Part shown: positions 8,788 to 16,623 of the stretch, piece by piece
Layout: every line of letters starts with the position of its first letter
Position numbering within the stretch: the stretch's first letter is position 1
DNA from: Neorhizobium huautlense
Lineage (GTDB): Bacteria > Pseudomonadota > Alphaproteobacteria > Rhizobiales > Rhizobiaceae
Reading direction: 5' to 3'
Length of the DNA stretch: 64,000 nucleotides
Assembly: GCF_030811685.1 (NCBI RefSeq)
Contig: NZ_JAUSRF010000004.1
Span: forward strand, 186,001-250,000
Made by a program: the position numbers and the translations under genes
Notes under the pieces: model-generated
Seen by the model: only the letters and a program-made list of their open reading frames with translations
Databases searched by the model: none
Told to the model about the DNA's origin: nothing

Positions 8788-9237
8788 TCACGGGAAGGTC
8801 AGCAATATCTCGCCGAGTTTCTGCCTTTGCTTCATCACCAGAGGAATCTGCAGGGAATCAGATCCCTTAAAAAACTCAAATTGCCGTTCCGATGAAAACG
8901 AACGTTTTGAGCGCCCGCCCGCAAACGAGCAACCGCCGGAGCAACTGACGGTCAACTCCTTGAAAACGGTGCGGCGATGCGGTTTTTCACCAGCAAGAAT
9001 TTCAACCCGCAACATGCCGTGCTGAAACAGCAGACAGGTCTCGTCCGCGCGGCAGGTTACACTGCCTGCCAGAGGCTCTTCATTTTCAAACAGAACACCA
9101 AACCGAACAGTAAACTCAGCCCCATCTTGTTTTTGAGACAAGGCCGAGTCTGGTACAGCCATCAAGATCAAGGCGGAAGCCAAGACCAGAAGCCTTTGTT
9201 TCTGTGCAAATCTGATTTTGCCTAACGCGTCGAACAA
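8788..9237 (-). CDS. Hypothetical small exported protein
   Basis: This protein of about 149 residues is not recognised. A signal-peptide-like stretch (QRLLVLASALILMAVPDSALS) sits near the N-terminus, so export to the periplasm is likely. Four cysteines in two pairs (VTCRADETC and SCSGGC) could form disulfides there. The TTG at 9237 was chosen because it puts the hydrophobic segment near the start. An in-frame ATG at 9294 would overlap the end of degP by 38 bases. A remote similarity to IalB-type periplasmic proteins was considered but cannot be shown. Base composition is less GC-rich than its neighbours. Confidence 0.55.
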   Translation of the reverse strand: MFDALGKIRFAQKQRLLVLASALILMAVPDSALSQKQDGAEFTVRFGVLFENEEPLAGSVTCRADETCLLFQHGMLRVEILAGEKPHRRTVFKELTVSCSGGCSFAGGRSKRSFSSERQFEFFKGSDSLQIPLVMKQRQKLGEILLTFP

Positions 9238-9256
9238 ACGAACGAACGCCCGATCA

Positions 9257-10849
9257 CTAATCCAGCGGCACCGCGACAATGCGCAGCTCGCCATTGGCGC
9301 CCGACACCATCATATGGGCAAAACGGCGTCCCTCGCTTTTGAGCGACTGCACGCGCTTGGTCACGTCCTCCGGGCTCTTCACCTGATCCTGACCGACTTC
9401 GACGATCACTTCACCAGCCTTCAGGCCTTTTTCGGCTGCGGCGGTGTTGGGCTCCACGGCTGTGATCACCACACCGTTGACGGCGGCACCGATACCAAAG
9501 CTCTTGCGCTGATCTTCGCCCAGAGACGAAAGCGCCAGACCAAGACTGCTGGGAGCCACGGCGTCAGTGTCTTCAGGCGGCTTCACATCCGGCGCCTGAT
9601 TTTCGGCCGTGTCACTGTCCGGCTCCATATCCTCGCCCTCGCCTTCCGGCAGGACCGGCTGGCCGGCGTTTTCCTCTGGCTCTGCGCTGTCTTCCAGCTG
9701 ACCGAGCGTCACCTTGACCGTCTGTTCCTTGCCATCGCGCATGATGACGACATCAACCGCCTTGCCGACCGGGCTTTCCGCCACCGCCAGCGGCAGATCG
9801 CGCATTTCCTTGACCGGTTTGCCATCGAACGTGAGGATGACGTCGCCGGCCTTGATCGTGCCATTGTCGACCGGCCCGCCCTTGATGACGCCGGACACCA
9901 GAGCACCCTGTGCGCTCGTTAGCCCAAGGCTGGATGAAACATCATCCGTCACCGGCTGGATGCGCACGCCGAGCCAGCCGCGGCGGGTTTCGCCGAACTC
10001 GATCAGCTGCTTGACGATGTTTTCCGCAAGCTCCGTCGGCACGGCAAAACCGATACCGATCGAGCCGCCGCTCGGCGAGATGATCGCCGTGTTGATACCG
10101 ATGACCTCACCCTTGGTGTTGAACAGCGGACCACCGGAATTGCCCTTGTTGATGGACGCATCCGTCTGGATGAAGTTGTCGTAAGGGCCGGCGTTGATGT
10201 TACGGCCCCGCGCCGAAATGATGCCGAGCGTCACCGAGCCGCCAAGGCCGAACGGGTTGCCGATGGCCATCACCCAGTCGCCGATCCGCATTTTGCGCGA
10301 ATCGCCGAAACGCACGGCTTTCAGCGGCTTCTTCGGTTCGACTTTCAGGACCGAAAGATCGGTCTTGGTATCGGTGCCGATCAGCTTTGCCTTCAGCTTA
10401 TCGCCGTTCGGAAAGACCACTTCGATATCGTCGGCACCTTCGATGACGTGGTTATTCGTGACCACGAAACCGGTCGGGTCGATGACAAAACCGGAGCCGA
10501 GCGAATTGACCTTGCGGTTGCCCTGATCCTTGCCTTCGCCGTCAAAGAAGTCGTTGAAAAACTCCTGGAAGGGCGAACCATCGGGCGCAACCGGCTTCTG
10601 CGGTCCCTCGCCTTCGTTCTTGACGCTCTGCGAGGTCGAAATGTTCACGACGGCATCCAGCAGGCCTTCCGCCAGATCGGCAACGGAAGCCGGCCCGGCA
10701 CCTGGTGGCGGAGCGAGCGGAGAATTTGCCTGTGCGGCCTGTGCCTGCGCCCACGCAACCGACGGCGTGGCAACGGCGCCCGAAAGCATGACGAATGCGG
10801 CGCCGGCCGCTGCGGATCGTTTCAACGACGATCGAAAGGAACGAGCCAT
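9257..10849 (-). CDS. degP: Periplasmic serine protease/chaperone, Do (DegP) family
   Basis: This 530-residue envelope quality-control protease has an N-terminal signal peptide ending near VAWAQA (residue 35). The catalytic triad is His134 (TNNHVIEG), Asp164 (TKTDLSVLKV) and Ser238 (GNSGGPLF). Two PDZ domains follow: one at about 285-380, containing LGVRIQPV and GPVDNGTIKAGDVI, and one at the C-terminus, containing EPNTAAAEKGLKAGEVI. They are separated by an acidic Pro/Glu-rich linker. A GAGGAT site precedes the ATG. It lies downstream of hflKC but beyond a terminator, so it is probably a separate unit with a related membrane-stress role. Confidence 0.94.
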   Translation of the reverse strand: MARSFRSSLKRSAAAGAAFVMLSGAVATPSVAWAQAQAAQANSPLAPPPGAGPASVADLAEGLLDAVVNISTSQSVKNEGEGPQKPVAPDGSPFQEFFNDFFDGEGKDQGNRKVNSLGSGFVIDPTGFVVTNNHVIEGADDIEVVFPNGDKLKAKLIGTDTKTDLSVLKVEPKKPLKAVRFGDSRKMRIGDWVMAIGNPFGLGGSVTLGIISARGRNINAGPYDNFIQTDASINKGNSGGPLFNTKGEVIGINTAIISPSGGSIGIGFAVPTELAENIVKQLIEFGETRRGWLGVRIQPVTDDVSSSLGLTSAQGALVSGVIKGGPVDNGTIKAGDVILTFDGKPVKEMRDLPLAVAESPVGKAVDVVIMRDGKEQTVKVTLGQLEDSAEPEENAGQPVLPEGEGEDMEPDSDTAENQAPDVKPPEDTDAVAPSSLGLALSSLGEDQRKSFGIGAAVNGVVITAVEPNTAAAEKGLKAGEVIVEVGQDQVKSPEDVTKRVQSLKSEGRRFAHMMVSGANGELRIVAVPLD

Positions 10850-10971
10850 CTATATCCTCGCTAAGGAACCCGACTTATCTGGAACAGAAGCATAAGGCGG
10901 AATGAAGACCGGGGAAATTACCTTTTCGTGACATAGCGCGCTCCATCCCCATGAACAGTGTACCCAAACGA

Positions 10972-10997
10972 AAGGGGCGGCCCGAAAGCCGCCCCTT
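10972..10997. terminator. Terminator hairpin after hflC
   Basis: A perfect 10-bp stem AAGGGGCGGC/GCCGCCCCTT with a CCGAAA loop lies 20 bases past the hflC stop. It is symmetrical and could work in either direction. Confidence 0.75.
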
Positions 10998-11017
10998 CAA
11001 TTGTCAGTTCCGTGCCA

Positions 11018-11983
11018 TCAGTTGTTGGCGGGAGCCGTCGTCTGGCCACCGGCGGCTGGTGCCGCAGGCGCCGTGCGAACCGGTCCCTGGCCCTGATTGG
11101 CATTGCCGTTCGGGTTCGAGAAGAACCGGAAGAACTGCGAATCGGGCGACAGGACCATGGTCGTGCCGGTGCCGCTCATCGAGGCCTCATAAGCGCGCAT
11201 CGAACGATAGAACTCGAAGAAGTCCTGATCGCGCGAGAAAGCCTCGCCGAAGATACGGTTACGCTCGGCATCGCCCTCGCCTCGGATGATTTCCGAATCG
11301 CGACCGGCTTCCGAGACAAGCTCGATCACCTGACGGTCGGCGACGGCGCGACGGCGCTGGCCTTCTTCGTTACCTCGGGCACGGATCAGTTCGGCTTCCG
11401 CCAGACGTTCCGCCTTCATGCGCTCGAAGGTCTGACGCGAGACGTCCTGCGTCAGGTCGGTGCGGCGAATACGAACGTCCTGGATTTTGATGCCGAGCGT
11501 GGTCGCTGCGGTGTTCAGATCGTCATGCACGTCGGTCATCATCGCAACGCGTTCGTCGGAAAGCGCGGCATTGAAGCTGCGCAGACCGTAGACGCGGCGC
11601 AGGCCGGCATCGAGACGGGTGCGCAGCAGGCGCTCTGCATTGGCGCGTTCACCGGATGCCATCTGCATGAAGAGGCGCGGGTCCTCGATGCGATAGACGA
11701 CAAAAGCGTCGACATCATAGAAGGCACCGCCGCGAACCTGAACGCGGATATTGTCGAGGTCGAAACGCAGGGCGCGGTCTTCGACGTAAACGACACGGTC
11801 GGCATTCGCCATGGCGAACGGCAGCTTGAAGTAAAGACCCGGCTCCGACTTCACGGACTGGATCTCACCGAAGCGGATCACGATCGCCTGTTCGCGTTCG
11901 TTGACGACGAAAACCGACGAATAGAGGATGAAAAGCAGAACGCCGAAAGCGATCAGGAAAGCGGGCAACTTGTTCGAAACCAT
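11018..11983 (-). CDS. hflC: HflC, protease modulator (SPFH/band 7)
   Basis: This 321-residue membrane protein has one N-terminal transmembrane segment (about residues 7-27) and a periplasmic SPFH/band 7 domain (VVNEREQAIVIRFGEI onward). Helical Arg/Glu-rich sequence follows. HflC pairs with HflK and encases FtsH, controlling its access to membrane substrates. Its start codon shares one base with the hflK stop codon (TGATG), so the two are translationally coupled. The C-terminal 35 residues are Pro/Ala/Gln-rich and probably disordered. Confidence 0.94.
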   Translation of the reverse strand: MVSNKLPAFLIAFGVLLFILYSSVFVVNEREQAIVIRFGEIQSVKSEPGLYFKLPFAMANADRVVYVEDRALRFDLDNIRVQVRGGAFYDVDAFVVYRIEDPRLFMQMASGERANAERLLRTRLDAGLRRVYGLRSFNAALSDERVAMMTDVHDDLNTAATTLGIKIQDVRIRRTDLTQDVSRQTFERMKAERLAEAELIRARGNEEGQRRRAVADRQVIELVSEAGRDSEIIRGEGDAERNRIFGEAFSRDQDFFEFYRSMRAYEASMSGTGTTMVLSPDSQFFRFFSNPNGNANQGQGPVRTAPAAPAAGGQTTAPANN

Positions 11984-13119
11984 CAGTTTGCCCCCTGCTG
12001 CGCGGCAGCCGCGGCACCAGCCGGCTGTCTCGTGAGTTCATTGAGCGGCAGATAAGGCACAACGCCCTGGCCATTCTCGATGATCACCTTGTTGGAGTTC
12101 TTCAGAACACCCTCCATGGTTTCCAGGAAGATACGCTGACGGGTTACATCAGGCGCGTTCTTGTACTGGTCATAGATCGATACGAAGCGCTGCGCTTCAC
12201 CCGTCGCCTCGTTGACGACACGGTCACGATAGGCAGCGGCCTCTTCGCGAACCTGCGCGGCCTGACCGCGTGCGCCACCAAGCTTCTGGTTGGCGTAACG
12301 GTTGGCTTCCTCGACCAGGCGGTCCTCGTCCTGCTCGGCACGCTGCACTTCTTCGAAGGCATCGGCGACTTCACGCGGCGGTGATGCATCCTCGATCGGA
12401 ACGGCATTGATCGTAATGCCCGCGCCGTAGCGGTTCAGCGTATCCTGGATGATGTTGAGGACCTGCACGGAAATACCGGCACGGTCGTCACGGAAAATAT
12501 CCTGCGCGGGACGACGGCCAACGACTTCACGCATGGCGCTGTCAGCGACCTGCGAAAGCGTCTCACCCGGCGTTTCCAGCTTGAAGAGATAGGCCACCGG
12601 ATCGGTGACGGTGTAGAGAACGGAGAACTGCACGTTGACGATGTTCGTATCGCCGGTCAGCATCCAGCCGGCATTCGAATTGGTCGTCGAGCGCGCGCCG
12701 ATCGTCTGCTGCTGTTCGGTGATCTGAACGATTTCAACCGTCTCGATCGGCCAGAAATGGAAGTGCAGACCCTGTCCGGATACTTCCTGCTTCGGCACGC
12801 CAAAGCGCAATTCGACAGCACGTTCGTTCGGCTGAACCGTGTAGAAGGACTGGAACACCACGAAGGCGACGATCACCAGCGCCAGGATGGCAAATACGCC
12901 ACCATTGAAACCGCCGGGCATGACGCCACGCAGCCGGTCCTGGCTGCGCCGGATCAGGTCTTCGAGATCAGGCGGGCCGCCATTGCCGCCACCGTTTCCA
13001 CCGCCGCCACCGCGCGGTTTGTTCGGTCCCTGCCCCCAAGGACCGCCTTGGTTATTTCCGTTGTTATTTCCGCCGCCGCCCCCCCAGGGGCCGCCGCCAT
13101 TCTGATTGCTCCAGGGCAT
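11983..13119 (-). CDS. hflK: HflK, FtsH protease activity modulator
   Basis: This 378-residue partner of HflC has a glycine/asparagine-rich N-terminus (about residues 1-50) typical of HflK. One transmembrane helix (GVFAILALVIVAFVVFQSFY) and an SPFH domain containing VQPNERAVELRFG follow. The ATG at 13119 was chosen because AAGAGG lies upstream and the protein then begins MPWSNQNGGGPWGGGGG, as family members do. The frame is open further upstream. It is the first gene of hflK-hflC; folA ends 187 bases upstream. Confidence 0.94.
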   Translation of the reverse strand: MPWSNQNGGGPWGGGGGNNNGNNQGGPWGQGPNKPRGGGGGNGGGNGGPPDLEDLIRRSQDRLRGVMPGGFNGGVFAILALVIVAFVVFQSFYTVQPNERAVELRFGVPKQEVSGQGLHFHFWPIETVEIVQITEQQQTIGARSTTNSNAGWMLTGDTNIVNVQFSVLYTVTDPVAYLFKLETPGETLSQVADSAMREVVGRRPAQDIFRDDRAGISVQVLNIIQDTLNRYGAGITINAVPIEDASPPREVADAFEEVQRAEQDEDRLVEEANRYANQKLGGARGQAAQVREEAAAYRDRVVNEATGEAQRFVSIYDQYKNAPDVTRQRIFLETMEGVLKNSNKVIIENGQGVVPYLPLNELTRQPAGAAAAAQQGAN

Positions 13120-13306
13120 CAAAACCTCTTTGTTGGTATCTTCCAATGCCGGTGGCGCGCGAATTCCCCCGCACATTTCCCGATCTAGCCCGTTATAGGG
13201 TTCGCAACACGCGGTTTCAACGCGCGTCCAATAACTTCCCGGTGTTCAGGGCAGGTTTCGCAACGCTTTGAGACGATTTCGAAAACGAAACCCTACAAAG
13301 CACAAC

Positions 13307-13825
13307 CTATCTGCGGCGATAGGTCACAAAACGGGTGGGGTAATTGTCCTTCTCGCCGGCGGGCACAAAAAGCTCCTCGCCCTTTTCGAACACATCAGGA
13401 TCGATAGCCGGAAAGAACGTGTCGCCATCGGCGATTTCAGCCTCGACATGGGTGACATGGAGAATGTCGGCGAGCTCGATCGCCTGCCGGTAGATCTCGC
13501 CACCACCGATGACGGCGACCTCCGTGGCACTGGTCGCGGACGCGATTTCGTCTGCCCGTTTCAATGCATCCGTGAGAGAGGTCGCCGTCTCGGCACCCTC
13601 GACGATAAAATCGGCATTGCGGGTGACCACGACATGCGGCCTGCCGGGCAGCGGCTTTCCACCAAAGGATTCGAGCGTCTTGCGACCAACGACAACGGGA
13701 TTGCCCAGGGTCAGTGCCTTGAAGCGCTTGAGGTCGGTCGACAATTTCCACGGCATGTCGCCGTCCCGGCCGATCACGCCGTTTTTGGCAAAAGCGACGA
13801 CGATGGAAATCGGATGTTTCGTCAC
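13307..13825 (-). CDS. folA: Dihydrofolate reductase
   Basis: This 172-residue enzyme regenerates tetrahydrofolate after the ThyA reaction. Motifs visible are [28 protein letters not shown] (active-site Asp and Trp), [15 protein letters not shown] (NADPH binding) and [12 protein letters not shown]. The start overlaps the thyA stop by four bases (ATGA), which couples translation of the two folate-cycle genes. Confidence 0.95.
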   Translation of the reverse strand: MTKHPISIVVAFAKNGVIGRDGDMPWKLSTDLKRFKALTLGNPVVVGRKTLESFGGKPLPGRPHVVVTRNADFIVEGAETATSLTDALKRADEIASATSATEVAVIGGGEIYRQAIELADILHVTHVEAEIADGDTFFPAIDPDVFEKGEELFVPAGEKDNYPTRFVTYRRR

Positions 13826-14616
13826 ACCGCCACCTGCGCCTTGATATGCGCGTCGGCCTCGTAATTCTCGAGCGTAAAATCCTCGAATGTGAAGCCAAAA
13901 ATGTCCTTCACATCGGGATTGATGCGCATGGTCGGCAGCGCCTTCGGACTGCGTGTCATCTGCAATTCGGCCTGCTCGAAATGGTTCGAATAGATATGGG
14001 CATCACCCAGCGTGTGGATGAACTCGCCCGGCTTCAGGCCGACGACCTGCGCCACCATCAGCGTCAAAAGCGCGTAGGAAGCGATGTTGAATGGGATCCC
14101 CAAAAAAATATCGCCGGAGCGCTGATAGAGCTGGCAGGACAGTTTTCCGTCCGACACATAGAATTGGAACAGGCAGTGGCATGGCGGCAGCGCCATCTCG
14201 TCCACCAGCGCCGGGTTCCAGGCGGACACGATGTGGCGGCGGGAATTCGGGTTTGTCTTCAGGCCTTCGATCAGGTTCCTGATCTGGTCGACATGGCCGC
14301 CATCCGGCTTTGGCCAGGACCGCCACTGATAACCGTAGACCGGGCCGAGATTGCCGTTCTCATCGGCCCACTCGTCCCAGATGCGCACCCCGTTTTCCTT
14401 CAGGTAGGCGATATTGGTATCGCCCTGCAGGAACCACAGCAGTTCGTGGATGATCGACTTCAGGTGCAGTTTCTTAGTTGTCAAAACCGGAAAGCCATCC
14501 GCCAGATCGAAACGCATCTGATACCCGAACACCGAACGCGTGCCTGTGCCGGTGCGATCACCACGGTCGCTGCCGGTTTCCATGACATGCCGGAGAAGGT
14601 CGAGATATTGTTTCAT
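13822..14616 (-). CDS. thyA: Thymidylate synthase
   Basis: This 264-residue enzyme methylates dUMP using methylenetetrahydrofolate. The catalytic Cys146-His147 lie in [12 protein letters not shown]. The nucleotide-binding segments [16 protein letters not shown] and the phosphate-binding Arg in RTGTGTRS are intact. It is the first gene of a thyA-folA pair, oriented away from the tmRNA gene. Confidence 0.97.
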   Translation of the reverse strand: MKQYLDLLRHVMETGSDRGDRTGTGTRSVFGYQMRFDLADGFPVLTTKKLHLKSIIHELLWFLQGDTNIAYLKENGVRIWDEWADENGNLGPVYGYQWRSWPKPDGGHVDQIRNLIEGLKTNPNSRRHIVSAWNPALVDEMALPPCHCLFQFYVSDGKLSCQLYQRSGDIFLGIPFNIASYALLTLMVAQVVGLKPGEFIHTLGDAHIYSNHFEQAELQMTRSPKALPTMRINPDVKDIFGFTFEDFTLENYEADAHIKAQVAV

Positions 14617-14744
14617 GGGTATAGCCGCCGATTCCTGAAGTTTTCACCTACATAATAGCACGCTTGCCCCATACCAATCATTCTAAGGGATGCACGGCAG
14701 CTTTTCCACGATCATCACGGCAAGACGACAAGACCTCTTTTCAA

Positions 14745-15115
14745 CGGGCTCGCGAACCCCTATATCAGCCGTGCCGGACTTCGGTCCGGATATGGCGATA
14801 AATGGTCGGTGTAATAAACCTATTGGACCCGGGGGCGGTACCCGGCGCCTCCACCAAAAACCGGTCGGTCGATTTGACCGGCTTTTGATGGGGGCGAAAT
14901 AGGATCGACAAGGGCGTAAAGATCGTACTTTTGCTCGGCATGATACCGCCGTTATCGGGTCACAAGTGTAGTTGCAAACGACAACAACGCTAAGGAATAC
15001 GCTCTCGCTGCCTAATGGCGGTGCGGGAATTCCGCTCTAAGTCCTTACGGTTAGCCCCGTAAGGCGGGGTTCGGAGGTACCTGGCAACAGAAACCTCCAC
15101 CTAAACCTTTCCCGT
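14745..15115 (+). ncRNA. ssrA: Circularly permuted two-piece tmRNA (ssrA)
   Basis: The acceptor piece comes first: its 3' end reads CGCCTCC-A-CCA with CCA at 14854-14856. A spacer hairpin (CCGGTC...GACCGG) follows. The coding piece then begins GGGGGCG at 14890; GGGGGCG and CGCCTCC pair as the acceptor stem with one G-U. The tag reading frame at 14974-15015 encodes ANDNNAKEYALAA and a TAA stop. This reversed order, with removal of the spacer to give two RNAs, is the established alphaproteobacterial arrangement. tmRNA rescues stalled ribosomes and tags the nascent chain for proteolysis. The outer ends are approximate. Confidence 0.95.
14974..15015 (+). other. tmRNA tag reading frame (ANDNNAKEYALAA)
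   Basis: Thirteen codons and a TAA within the coding piece of the tmRNA. The hydrophobic C-terminal LAA is the ClpX recognition signal. The upstream part of the tag is the expected contact for SspB, which is encoded just downstream. Confidence 0.93.
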
Positions 15116-15261
15116 CGAAGACCTGCTTCTCCTGACCCCTGAAATTTTGTAGAATGCCCGGAATCGAAAACGGGCGGGGGCTTTTCCCCAACCCTGCCCT
15201 GCCCTATAACGGGCGAACGCAACCGATTGAGAAAAGACGACAACGAATGGAAGACAGGCCG

Positions 15262-15780
15262 ATGGGGCAGGATCATATCCGCTACGATATTCTGGCGCAG
15301 GACGCACTGCGTGGCGTCATCCGCAAGGTTCTGTCCGAAGTCGCCACGACCGGCCGGCTTCCCGGTGAGCACCACTTCTTCATCACCTTCCTGACCGGCG
15401 CGCCGGGCGTGCGCATTTCGCAGCACCTCAAGCAGAAATATGCCGAGCAGATGACCATCGTCGTCCAGCACCAGTTCTGGGACCTCAAGGTCAACGACAC
15501 CCAGTTCGAGATCGGCCTTTCCTTCTCCGACACGCCTGAACGTCTCGTCATCCCGTTCAACGCCATCCGTGGTTTCTACGACCCGTCGGTGAATTTCGAG
15601 CTCGAGTTCGAGGTTCCGATGGCCGACGAGGACGAAAACGAAACCGGCGCGGAAATCACCGCCTATCCGGTCGACGCCGCTTCCAAGCCGGCTGTGGAAG
15701 CCGATACGGAAGAAAAATCCGACGAGCCGAAAAAAGAAGGTTCCGTCGTCTCGCTGGACTCGTTCCGCAAGAAGCACTGA
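15262..15780 (+). CDS. sspB: SspB, ClpXP adaptor for tmRNA-tagged proteins
   Basis: This 172-residue protein is of the alphaproteobacterial SspB type. It begins MGQDHIRYDILAQDALRGVI and has HHFFITFLT and MTIVVQHQFWDL, the folded substrate-binding domain (about residues 1-125). An acidic, flexible linker and the basic C-terminal ClpX-binding tail (VVSLDSFRKKH) follow. SspB delivers ssrA-tagged substrates to ClpXP. The gene starts about 150 bases after the tmRNA gene, an informative functional pairing. The ATG at 15262 was preferred over 15247 because the family begins just before the IRYD segment and GGAAGACAGG lies upstream. Confidence 0.9.
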   Translation: MGQDHIRYDILAQDALRGVIRKVLSEVATTGRLPGEHHFFITFLTGAPGVRISQHLKQKYAEQMTIVVQHQFWDLKVNDTQFEIGLSFSDTPERLVIPFNAIRGFYDPSVNFELEFEVPMADEDENETGAEITAYPVDAASKPAVEADTEEKSDEPKKEGSVVSLDSFRKKH

Positions 15781-15817
15781 GTTGATCGGCCACCAGGCCG
15801 ATCCGGGGAGCACGCAT

Positions 15818-16009
15818 ATGGCCGACATCGTCAATCTGCGTCAGTTCCGCAAGACCAAGGCCCGGTCGGAAAAGGAAAGTCAGGCGGAGCAGAACCGCCT
15901 GACTTTTGGCCGGACGAAAAACGAAAAGACGCTGACCAAGGCGCTGAACGACAAGGCCGAGCGCACGCTCGACCAGAAAAAACTGGATAAGCCCGAAGAC
16001 GGCGCCTGA
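15818..16009 (+). CDS. DUF4169 family small protein
   Basis: This 63-residue, highly charged protein opens MADIVNLRQFRKTKARSEKE and contains NRLTFGRTKNEK. Those are the marks of the DUF4169 family, common in Rhizobiales and of unknown function. It is probably helical and soluble. A GGGGAGC site lies upstream of the ATG. It sits 37 bases after sspB in the same direction and is probably cotranscribed with it. Confidence 0.85.
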   Translation: MADIVNLRQFRKTKARSEKESQAEQNRLTFGRTKNEKTLTKALNDKAERTLDQKKLDKPEDGA

Positions 16010-16044
16010 TTTCGGCGTCACTGACGTTACGTTACCTCACCTGC

Positions 16045-16342
16045 TTAGAGCGGTTCATTGCTAAATGGAATCAGTTCTGTTGGCTCAAACGGGATTGGAT
16101 GGTCGCATGGCCGGCGCGCGTCGTAGCCAAAGCATACGGCCAAGCCGGCCATGCGATCAGACGGCCCGTTTCAGCCAACCCCGGTGGTTCGCTTGCGAAC
16201 CACTTGGGCCGGGCATCTTTCCGCCGGGATCAGCGGCGATCGGCTCGCACGTACCTTCGGGTATGCACTTCGCCAATCGCCACTGCCCCGACGAAAACCT
16301 GCTCCGGCAGAACTGGTTCCATTTAACAATGAACCGCTCTAA
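16045..16342. repeat. Long hairpin repeat element, copy 1 (298 bp)
   Basis: This intergenic element has terminal inverted arms of 35 bases, TTAGAGCGGTTCATTG... and its complement ending CCGCTCTAA, matching at 33 of 35 positions. It shares a core with copy 2 at 43627-43903. Internal hairpins include TCGCATGGCCGGC (16103-16115) with its perfect complement (16144-16156), a GTGGTTCGC/GCGAACCAC stem (16184-16203) and a C(TTCG)G tetraloop stem (16251-16264). It encodes no convincing protein. It resembles a non-autonomous palindromic or REPIN-like element or a structured RNA. The name and function are unknown to me. Confidence 0.85.
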
Positions 16343-16381
16343 CATGCCGATACGATCAGTCTCGTGTGCGAGTACGATGCC

Positions 16382-16597
16382 ATGATCCGCAAACATTCCG
16401 CGACCCTGCACGGGCACCGCACCAGTTTTACGCTGGAAGACGAGTTCTGGAGCGAACTCAAGACGATCGCGGTCGCGCGCCAGAAAAGCGTTGCCGGGTT
16501 GATCGCCGAAATCGATGATGGCCGCGACGCCGAGAGCAATCTGTCTTCGGCACTGCGTGTGCATGTGCTGCGGCACCTCAAGGGCGATACGGCCTGA
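16382..16597 (+). CDS. Ribbon-helix-helix domain protein
   Basis: This 71-residue protein begins MIRKHSATLHGHRTSFTLED. A short strand (TSFTLEDEFW) is followed by two helices (SELKTIAVARQKSVAGLIAEI), the ribbon-helix-helix layout of Arc/MetJ-type DNA-binding proteins. A possible GTG start at 16364 would add six residues. The start lies only 39 bases from the end of the hairpin repeat, so its promoter may overlap that element. No antitoxin partner is visible, as the next gene is convergent. Confidence 0.72.
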   Translation: MIRKHSATLHGHRTSFTLEDEFWSELKTIAVARQKSVAGLIAEIDDGRDAESNLSSALRVHVLRHLKGDTA

Positions 16598-16623
16598 TAT
16601 CCGCCTGACCTTAAGGCGCGAAA

